From the NCBI GenBank assembly GCA_002409525.1, contig DHNM01000043.1:1516-30404 (forward strand): a stretch of 28,889 bases of DNA. Reading direction: 5' to 3'. Shown here piece by piece: positions 22,698 to 28,889 of this stretch. Source of the DNA: Eubacterium sp. UBA5416 (lineage in GTDB: Bacteria > Bacillota > Clostridia > Lachnospirales > Lachnospiraceae). Numbering within the stretch: the stretch's first letter is position 1; the number at the start of each line of letters is the position of its first letter. A program made the position numbers and the translations under genes. Under the pieces are notes generated by a model. It ran no database searches, was not told where the DNA came from, and saw only the letters and a list, made by a program, of their open reading frames with translations.

Positions 22698-23642
22698 ATG
22701 ATTAGGATTTTTAAATCAGAAGAGACACGGATTATGACACGAGAGACACCTGATGACGGCAGCTGGATTGCGCTGACGAATCCAAAGGACGATGAACTTT
22801 CCGAGGTATCACGCCGATATGGGATCGCCCAGGAGGATCTGCGGGCATCTCTGGATGAAGAAGAGCGTTCTCGAATTGAAATTGAAGATCATTATACGCT
22901 GATATTGGTGGACATTCCCGTAATCGAAGAGCGTAATGACAAAGATTGGTATGGCACGATTCCTTTAAGTATTATAGTCGGTGATAAGGTTATCATAACA
23001 GTATGTCTGGAAGATACGCCGATACTCACAGACTTCATGGAGGGAAAAGTGAGAAACTTTTATACTCATATGAAAACACGTTTTATTTTCCAGATACTTT
23101 ACAAAAATGCCAGCGTGTATCTGAAGTACCTGCGTATTATAGATAAAAAGAGTGATCTGGTTGAACAGAATCTGCAAAAATCTCAGAGGAATAAGGAATT
23201 AATTGAGCTTTTGGAGTTGGAGAAATCGTTAGTTTATTTTACGACCTCTCTCCGGTCAAATGAGGTGGTGCTGGAGAAGATGCTGAAGGTGGATGCAATT
23301 AAAAAATATCCGGAAGATGAGGATCTTCTCGAGGATGTCATCATAGAGAATAAGCAGGCAATTGAGATGGCCAATATTTACAGTGGAATTTTGAGCGGCA
23401 TGATGGATGCATTTGCCTCGGTAATATCAAACAATCAGAATATCGTCATGAAAGCGCTCTCTGTCATCACGATTGTGATGTCAATTCCCACGATTATCTA
23501 TTCTGCCTATGGTATGAATATGAATATGAAAGGAATGCCTCTGGCTGAAAATCCGTATGGATTCACGATAGTTATTGTACTTTCTATCGTGTTCAGTCTG
23601 GTTGTTGCATTGTGGTTTTCAAAGAAAAACATGTTTAAATGA
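22698..23642 (+). CDS. corA: CorA-family magnesium transporter
   Basis: The 314-residue membrane protein has a large cytoplasmic N-terminal domain (about 1-245) with long helices, then two C-terminal transmembrane helices. The selectivity motif YGMN (271-274) ends the first transmembrane helix, as in CorA pentamer channels for Mg2+, and the basic tail KKNMFK follows the second. SD: GAGAGGAG about 8 nt upstream of 22698. It has a perfect-consensus promoter and a leader with an MgtL-like ORF plus hairpin, so Mg2+-linked control is plausible. No M-box riboswitch was recognised. Divalent ions other than Mg2+ cannot be excluded. Confidence 0.92.
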   Translation: MIRIFKSEETRIMTRETPDDGSWIALTNPKDDELSEVSRRYGIAQEDLRASLDEEERSRIEIEDHYTLILVDIPVIEERNDKDWYGTIPLSIIVGDKVIITVCLEDTPILTDFMEGKVRNFYTHMKTRFIFQILYKNASVYLKYLRIIDKKSDLVEQNLQKSQRNKELIELLELEKSLVYFTTSLRSNEVVLEKMLKVDAIKKYPEDEDLLEDVIIENKQAIEMANIYSGILSGMMDAFASVISNNQNIVMKALSVITIVMSIPTIIYSAYGMNMNMKGMPLAENPYGFTIVIVLSIVFSLVVALWFSKKNMFK

Positions 23643-23687
23643 TACCAGGATTGCGGGAGCACGAACTGCGGAGCAATCCGTGGTATC
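23641..23687. repeat. Long inverted repeat directly after corA
   Basis: GATACCAGGATTGC (23641-23654) pairs with GCAATCC plus TGGTATC (23673-23679 and 23681-23687), with a single bulged G at 23680 and an 18-nt loop. The first arm begins inside the corA stop codon. There is no T-tract on the plus strand, so it is not a classic terminator; RNA stabilisation or a palindromic repeat is possible. Confidence 0.75.
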
Positions 23688-23738
23688 CTGAAAAAGCTCC
23701 TTGTTATCACATCAATCATAAGAAAGTGGAAAACTAAT

Positions 23739-24584
23739 ATGAATTTTCTAGGGAAGATGGAACGCAAATTTGGAAAGTACGCGATCCGGAATTTAACACA
23801 GTATATTATTATCACGTATGTTATTGGGTATGTTCTGCAGCTTCTGGGGCAGACAGGTGTGCCGGTCTTAAGGTACCTGGCATTGGATCCGGGACTGATC
23901 CTTCACGGGCAGATCTGGCGTCTGGTGAGCTGGGTTTTAATACCCCCGGGCAGGTTTAATCTGATTACGCTGATTATGTTGTTCACTTATTATCAGCTTG
24001 GCACTGTCCTGGAAAAAACATGGGGGTCATTTCTCTATAACGTTTATATATTCTTTGGTCTGATCATGACAGTCATAGGGGCATTTATTCTTTATGCAGT
24101 TGTGGGTGATGCCTATACATTGATGGGTTATGGGGCACAGTTCAGCACCTATTATGTCAGTCTTTCCATTTTCCTCGGATTCGCGCTCACATATCCCGAT
24201 TTGCAGATGATGCTTTATTTTCTCATACCGATTAAGATTAAGTATCTTGCAGTCGTTGACGTAGTTTATTTATTGTATTCAGTCATAAGAGGAAACTGGG
24301 CGACCAGAATCGTGATTATCTGTTCCCTGATGAACGTAATCGTATTCTTCCTCCTGACCAGAAATTATTCTCGTATTAATCCACGGGAAGTACACCGGAA
24401 AAACAGGTTTAAAAAATCAGTATCCAGAGGACCGGCAAAAAACGGGGGCGCAACGCATAAGTGTGCTGTCTGTGGAAGAACAGAAAAAGATGATCCAAAT
24501 CTGGAGTTCCGTTTTTGCTCGAAATGCAAAGGAAACTACGAGTACTGCCAGGATCACCTGTTTACTCATGAGCATGTCAAATGA
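23739..24584 (+). CDS. Rhomboid-like membrane protein with C-terminal zinc ribbon
   Basis: The 281-residue protein has about six hydrophobic segments in residues 20-207. Several match the rhomboid family layout: GQIWRLVSWVLIPP (57-70) and the Y-x-LGTVLEKTWGS block (85-97). The catalytic GxSG expected in the following helix is not seen; that region reads GYGAQFSTYYVSLSIFLG, so it is probably a pseudoprotease. A basic linker (208-235) leads to a cytoplasmic zinc-binding tail: C242/C245, C260/C263, C270, H273, H277 and H279. SD-like AAAGTGG lies upstream of 23739. Its role is unknown; pseudorhomboids often bind and route membrane proteins. It lies 25 bp before pyk. Confidence 0.7.
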   Translation: MNFLGKMERKFGKYAIRNLTQYIIITYVIGYVLQLLGQTGVPVLRYLALDPGLILHGQIWRLVSWVLIPPGRFNLITLIMLFTYYQLGTVLEKTWGSFLYNVYIFFGLIMTVIGAFILYAVVGDAYTLMGYGAQFSTYYVSLSIFLGFALTYPDLQMMLYFLIPIKIKYLAVVDVVYLLYSVIRGNWATRIVIICSLMNVIVFFLLTRNYSRINPREVHRKNRFKKSVSRGPAKNGGATHKCAVCGRTEKDDPNLEFRFCSKCKGNYEYCQDHLFTHEHVK

Positions 24585-24609
24585 TATTAAAGAAAGAGAG
24601 ACTAACTAG

Positions 24610-26046
24610 ATGAAGAGAACAAAGATTGTTTGTACTATGGGACCAAACCTGAATGACGAAAAAGTGATGAGTGCTTTAATCAAGACAGGAATGGATGTTG
24701 CTCGTTTTAATTTTTCACATGGAGATTACGAGGAGCATAAAAGCCGCATGGATATGTTAAAGAGGCTTCGCAAGGAGTATAAACTACCGATCGCAATTCT
24801 TTTAGATACAAAGGGGCCGGAAATTCGTACAGGTGTACTGGAAGATGGAAAAAGTGTAGTACTAAAGGAAGGTCATAAAGTTATTCTCACAACTGAGGAT
24901 GTTGTCGGAAATAGCGATAAAGTATCCGTCAGCTATAAAGAACTGCCCGCTGATGTGAAAAAAGATGCTACGATTCTGATCGATGATGGTCTGATTGCAC
25001 TTAGAGTTGAAGAAGTATCCGGCAGTGATATCGTCTGTTCAGTTGAAAACGGCGGAGAACTTGGCGAAAGAAAAGGAATTAATGTTCCGAATGTTTCCGT
25101 CAATCTTCCTGCTATCACACAAAAGGACAAAGAGGATATTCTGTTCGGAATAGAGCAGGGAATCGATTTTATTGCGGCTTCTTTCGTCAGAAAACCGGAA
25201 GATATCATGGAAATAAAGGACTTTCTGAAAGAGCATAATGGCTCTCACATTGATGTCATCGCCAAGATCGAATGTGCAGAGGCAGTCAAAAATATTGACG
25301 AAATCATCGATGTGGTTGATGGTATCATGGTGGCCAGAGGAGATTTGGGTGTTGAGATTCCTCCTTATCATGTGCCGCATCTTCAGAAAACAATTATTGA
25401 AAAATGTAATCATAAATATGTTCCGGTGATCACTGCGACGCAGATGCTGGATTCAATGATGCGCAACCCCCGTCCAACTCGTGCGGAAGTGGCGGATGTC
25501 GCTAATGCCATCTATGACGGGACTGACGCGGTCATGCTTTCCGGTGAGACTGCTATGGGGAAATATCCCGTTGAGTCTGTAGAAATGATGGTACAGGTTG
25601 CCGAAGAAACTGAGAAATATCTGAAGTTCGAGACATACAGAGACAGAAAAGCCGTGATTGAAGGTTCCAGCGTGTCAAGTGCAGTTGGATTCGCCGCAGT
25701 CGAGATGGTAGAGCATATAGGAGCTGCATGTATTGTCACACCAACGATGACCGGAAAGACAGCGCGCCTGATTTCCAATCTGCGCCCGAGTGTATCGATT
25801 TACGCTGTCACGCCTCACGAGTGGGCAAGAAGAAAGATGCAGCTGTACTGGGGTGTAAAACCAGTGGAAGGATATCTGGAAGACACAACTGAGAATATTA
25901 TCTCCCACGCACTTTATCTGGTTACAAGAGAAGGATACGTAAAGAAAGATGAGAAAATTATATTTACAGCAGGAGATCCGTCTACAAACGATGTAAAGGG
26001 TGAAACCAAAGCTACGAATATGCTTCACATTGTTCAGGCAAAATAA
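24610..26046 (+). CDS. pyk: Pyruvate kinase
   Basis: Makes pyruvate and ATP from phosphoenolpyruvate and ADP. The 478-residue protein shows MKRTKIVCTMGP at the N-terminus, ARFNFSHG, the active-site signature with IAKIECAEAV, and the PTRAEVADVANAIYDGTDAVMLSGETAMGKYPVE block. It lacks the extra C-terminal phosphotransfer-like domain of some Firmicutes pyruvate kinases. The SD is weak and purine-rich (AAAGAGAG, about 24593-24600), and no good promoter is visible in the 25-bp gap, so it may be cotranscribed with the upstream gene or driven from inside it. lysA follows after 37 bp. Confidence 0.97.
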   Translation: MKRTKIVCTMGPNLNDEKVMSALIKTGMDVARFNFSHGDYEEHKSRMDMLKRLRKEYKLPIAILLDTKGPEIRTGVLEDGKSVVLKEGHKVILTTEDVVGNSDKVSVSYKELPADVKKDATILIDDGLIALRVEEVSGSDIVCSVENGGELGERKGINVPNVSVNLPAITQKDKEDILFGIEQGIDFIAASFVRKPEDIMEIKDFLKEHNGSHIDVIAKIECAEAVKNIDEIIDVVDGIMVARGDLGVEIPPYHVPHLQKTIIEKCNHKYVPVITATQMLDSMMRNPRPTRAEVADVANAIYDGTDAVMLSGETAMGKYPVESVEMMVQVAEETEKYLKFETYRDRKAVIEGSSVSSAVGFAAVEMVEHIGAACIVTPTMTGKTARLISNLRPSVSIYAVTPHEWARRKMQLYWGVKPVEGYLEDTTENIISHALYLVTREGYVKKDEKIIFTAGDPSTNDVKGETKATNMLHIVQAK

Positions 26047-26083
26047 CATACCATAACAACATAATGATAGGAGATATGACTCG

Positions 26084-27358
26084 ATGAAAAAGCCGTTTGT
26101 TACAGAAGAGAAACTGAAAGAGATCACAGCAGTAATTCCAACCCCCTTTCATCTATATGATGAAAAGGGGATCCGAGAGAATGCCAAAGCTGTCAAACAG
26201 GCTTTTTCCTGGAATCCCGGGTTTCAGGAATATTTTGCAGTGAAGGCGAACCCTAACCCTACACTGATTAAAATCATGGGTGAATATGGATGCGGCTGCG
26301 ACTGTTCCTCTCTGACAGAACTGATGCTGGCGGATGCCATGGGATTTTCCGGAGATCAGATCATGTTTTCATCGAATGTGACACCGGCTGACGAGTACCT
26401 TTATGCGGACAAAATCGGTGGGATTATTAATCTCGATGATTTTACCCACATAGATTTCCTTGAAAAAACGCTCGGACATATTCCTGAGGTGATCAGCTGT
26501 AGATTTAATCCGGGCGGACTGTTCAAGATGAGTAACGGAATCATGGACAACCCGGGAGATTCTAAATATGGAATGACGACAGAGCAGCTTTTCGAGGCAT
26601 TTAAGATATTAAAAGCGAAGGGTGCCGGGGAATTTGGAATTCATGCATTCCTGGCATCAAATACCGTGACCAACGAGTATTATCCGATGCTTGCGAAAAT
26701 CATGTTCGAACTGGCTGTAAAGCTTCAGAAAGAGACCGGATGTCACATCAAGTTTATCAATCTCTCCGGCGGTGTGGGGATTCCTTATGAGCCGGATGAG
26801 ACTCCGAACGATATCCTCACCATCGGCAAGGGCGTTCACAAAGTATATGATGAGATCCTGGTTCCGGCCGGCATGGGAGATGTCAGTCTCTACACAGAGA
26901 TGGGACGCTTTATGACGGGACCTTATGGATGCCTTGTCACAAAGGCTATCCATGAAAAGCATATATATAAAGAATATATCGGCTGTGATGCCTCTGCGGT
27001 AGATCTGCTGCGGCCGGCGATGTATGGAGCCTATCACCACATCACAGTGATGGGAAAAGAAGATCAGCCATGTGATCACAAATATGATATAACGGGTTCG
27101 CTATGCGAGAACAATGACAAGTTTGCCATTGACCGTATGCTTCCCAGGATAGATCTGGGGGATCTCCTTGTGATTCACGATACCGGTGCGCACGGGTATT
27201 CCATGGGCTATAACTACAATGGTAAGCTGAAATCAGCTGAAGTCCTGCTGAAAGAAGACCAGAGCTTTGAAGTGATACGACGTGCGGAGACACCGAAGGA
27301 CTACTTTGCCACTTTAGATGGAACACCCGAGTATAAGAAAATGTTTCCTGATGAATAG
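26084..27358 (+). CDS. lysA: Diaminopimelate decarboxylase
   Basis: PLP enzyme of fold type III that decarboxylates meso-diaminopimelate to lysine. The 424-residue protein has the PLP lysine K54 in YFAVKANPNP, the phosphate-binding NLSGGVGIPY, and the active-site cysteine segment GSLCENNDKF. These fit DAP decarboxylase rather than arginine or ornithine decarboxylases, though close decarboxylase relatives are possible. SD: AGGAG about 10 nt upstream. The 37-bp gap from pyk has no room for a lysine riboswitch, so it is probably transcribed with pyk. Confidence 0.88.
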   Translation: MKKPFVTEEKLKEITAVIPTPFHLYDEKGIRENAKAVKQAFSWNPGFQEYFAVKANPNPTLIKIMGEYGCGCDCSSLTELMLADAMGFSGDQIMFSSNVTPADEYLYADKIGGIINLDDFTHIDFLEKTLGHIPEVISCRFNPGGLFKMSNGIMDNPGDSKYGMTTEQLFEAFKILKAKGAGEFGIHAFLASNTVTNEYYPMLAKIMFELAVKLQKETGCHIKFINLSGGVGIPYEPDETPNDILTIGKGVHKVYDEILVPAGMGDVSLYTEMGRFMTGPYGCLVTKAIHEKHIYKEYIGCDASAVDLLRPAMYGAYHHITVMGKEDQPCDHKYDITGSLCENNDKFAIDRMLPRIDLGDLLVIHDTGAHGYSMGYNYNGKLKSAEVLLKEDQSFEVIRRAETPKDYFATLDGTPEYKKMFPDE

Positions 27359-27400
27359 AGAAAATTGTAAGTAGGACTTATTACTGCAAAGTTTCTCTAT
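27355..27400. terminator. Weak inverted repeat between lysA and the convergent regulator gene
   Basis: ATAGAGAAA (27355-27363) and TTTCTCTAT (27392-27400) are complementary, with a small hairpin TAAGT/ACTTA (27368-27380) between them. The genes converge here. The T-tracts are poor and the arms overlap the ends of both coding regions, so terminator function is uncertain. Confidence 0.35.
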
Positions 27401-28889
27401 ATTTGCTGGGGGATTTCCCCGTCTGTTTTTTAAAAGCAAGCGAAAAATAATTGGTGTCATGATATCCAATCATTATAGCTATTTTACCGACTTTCATATT
27501 CGTGTTTTCAAGCAGATATTTGGCCTTTTCTATACGTTTTCGTGTAATGTATTCGTTGCACCCTTGTTTAGAGTTTCTCTTAAAAATATGTGACAGATAA
27601 CTGGGCGTGACATATAAATGCAGTGCAATATTGTATACCGATAAATCCTCTGTCAGGTGCTCCGTAATATAATGTTTTGCAGCAATTATAAGTTCATGTC
27701 CATTTTCCTCGCTTTTCATCAGAAACTGTGAAATATAGATTCGGGTTATTTCGCAGGCTTCTTCTTTGTCTGAGGTGAGTAAATTCTTTAAAAAGGCATC
27801 TAACCTGCTTACTTCTGTATCGCCCGAATTTTCCAGGTAGGAATAGTAAGTACAGGATGCTAATTCAAAACAACATCTTCTGGTCATTGCTTTTGAAAGA
27901 TTGTAAGATTTAGAGGCTTTTGTAAATGTATCGAATGATTTTAACACATAGTCTGTATTCCCGATATTTGTACACATGATGTTTTTAAGTTCTGAAAAGA
28001 CATCGAGAAATAAATTGCTTTTGCTTTCAGCTCCCAGATTTTGAATAATGTCTCGGACATCATTCTTTTCATTACTGAGGAGATATGCTGCATCATTATA
28101 AGAAATATGTAGATTGCGAAATCCCTGAACCGCACTGCCTACTATAATTTTAGGTTTTATATCGGTTTCATCTTTTAGAATAGCTGATAATTGCTGAATT
28201 TCTTCCGAAACAACTTTATCTTCCTGGCATTCAAAAAATGCGATGGCTACCATTCCCTTACCATCAACAAAGGTTATTCCGGAGCCTTCTGCGTCAACCA
28301 TACCGATACATGTGTTTTTAATCGACAAAGACCTTAATTCGTTACCAACCGGTTGAGAATCCATAGATAATTCCGGTACAATTAAAGCTAACCTAAGCAT
28401 TGTATTGATATCAAAGTGATATATATTTTGTAGCTGTTCCAGGGAATCTTTTCTTGGCTTTTGAGTATGAATTAGGCTGCGCATAATTTCTTCCAGTTTA
28501 TTTTGCTGGGCAGATCCTTGCGTTCGCTCAATTAGCAATTGGTTCTTCTTTATGTTCCTGGTATTTTCCAGATAGCCTACTTGTTCCCTGATTGCATCGG
28601 TTAAATCATCCTCATCGATCGGTTTTAAAAAGAGATCCTGAACGTTCAGCCGCAGACTTTTCCTTGCATATTCGAAATCGTTGTAGCCGGTTACAACGAG
28701 AACACGAATATCGGGAGCTATCTTTTTGGCGGATTCAATAAGCTCAAGTCCTGTCATTTCTGTCATTCTTATGTCGGTGATCATAATTTCCGGAGAGTGT
28801 TTTTTAATACAATTCAGTGCACCAGTGCCGGAAGCAGCGGTAAATACCTCACCAATACTTAACTTATCCCAGCAAATTGCATTTTTCAT
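27381..28889 (-). CDS. AraC-type response regulator, N-terminus cut by the window edge
   Basis: Two-component response regulator of the YesN type. The visible part has 502 residues: a receiver domain (about 1-100, phospho-acceptor D39 in ITDIRM, T67, K89), a long middle region (about 110-395) without recognised motifs, and a C-terminal AraC double helix-turn-helix (about 400-502, with YNIALHLYVTPSYLSHIFKR and IMIGYHDTNYFSLAFKKQTGKSPSKYR). The first Met falls exactly on the last three bases of the window, and the first receiver strand with its acidic pair (a VDDE-type motif) is missing, so this Met is internal and the gene starts outside. The gene is visibly more AT-rich than its neighbours, which may mean an accessory origin. 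Its histidine kinase is probably outside the window. Confidence 0.9.
   Translation of the reverse strand: MKNAICWDKLSIGEVFTAASGTGALNCIKKHSPEIMITDIRMTEMTGLELIESAKKIAPDIRVLVVTGYNDFEYARKSLRLNVQDLFLKPIDEDDLTDAIREQVGYLENTRNIKKNQLLIERTQGSAQQNKLEEIMRSLIHTQKPRKDSLEQLQNIYHFDINTMLRLALIVPELSMDSQPVGNELRSLSIKNTCIGMVDAEGSGITFVDGKGMVAIAFFECQEDKVVSEEIQQLSAILKDETDIKPKIIVGSAVQGFRNLHISYNDAAYLLSNEKNDVRDIIQNLGAESKSNLFLDVFSELKNIMCTNIGNTDYVLKSFDTFTKASKSYNLSKAMTRRCCFELASCTYYSYLENSGDTEVSRLDAFLKNLLTSDKEEACEITRIYISQFLMKSEENGHELIIAAKHYITEHLTEDLSVYNIALHLYVTPSYLSHIFKRNSKQGCNEYITRKRIEKAKYLLENTNMKVGKIAIMIGYHDTNYFSLAFKKQTGKSPSKYRETLQ

Noticed and set aside
26047..26083. Lysine riboswitch before lysA
   Set aside because: The gap is only 37 bp, far too short for the lysine riboswitch, and no such structure is seen.

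Overview
The window looks like a core-genome segment of a Gram-positive Clostridia bacterium, most likely a Lachnospiraceae-type gut anaerobe. Grounds: strong AGGAGG-type ribosome binding sites, moderate GC, the Firmicutes block rho-rpmE-prmC-prfA, a glycolytic gap-pgk-tpiA run, a cysteine desulfurase-mnmA pair, SpoVB/YtgP-type flippases, luxS, and a YesN-like AraC response regulator. The species cannot be named from the sequence. No rRNA, tRNA, CRISPR array, insertion sequence or prophage was seen, and no gene-free stretch exceeds 300 bases.

Layout. (1) Positions 1-3704 hold translation and transcription termination genes: rho (5' end outside the window, with an in-frame 18-bp repeat encoding a Q-N-S-H-rich tail), rpmE with its own promoter, leader hairpins and terminator, then prmC-prfA preceded by a 12-codon ORF. 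(2) Positions 3715-8344 hold a sugar nucleotidyltransferase, glmM, a TPR lipoprotein and hflX, all tightly spaced, ending at an 18-bp bidirectional terminator. (3) 8435-9949 on the minus strand is a SpoVB-like flippase. (4) 10052-13164 is the sulfur-transfer operon (cysteine desulfurase, mnmA, then an overlapping PHP phosphatase). (5) 13262-16466 is gap, pgk and tpiA; a hairpin separates gap from pgk, and a 50-bp tandem repeat separates pgk from tpiA. (6) 16564-21347 holds a sigma-like protein without region 4, ung, a MurJ/YtgP-like flippase, luxS and a beta-propeller lactonase. (7) 21348-24584 holds aroC (minus) and, divergently from interlocked promoters, a CorA transporter with a leader ORF, followed by a rhomboid-like protein with a zinc ribbon. 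(8) 24610-27358 is pyk-lysA. (9) The right edge is a minus-strand AraC-type response regulator cut by the window end.

How the genes connect. Cysteine desulfurase should supply sulfur to MnmA for tRNA 2-thiouridine. PrmC methylates the release factor encoded just downstream. GlmM and the MurJ-like flippase serve peptidoglycan synthesis, and LysA makes lysine from diaminopimelate. GapA, Pgk, TpiA and Pyk are glycolytic.

The most interesting signal is upstream of corA. A perfect-consensus promoter drives a 19-residue leader peptide that resembles, position by position, the Mg2+-sensing MgtL leader of enterobacterial mgtA. It is followed by a hairpin and then by a CorA-family Mg2+ transporter gene. 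This suggests a Gram-positive counterpart of translation-based Mg2+ sensing. Other points of interest are the Rho repeat tail, the sigma-like protein lacking region 4, the pgk-tpiA repeat, and the rhomboid-like zinc-ribbon protein.
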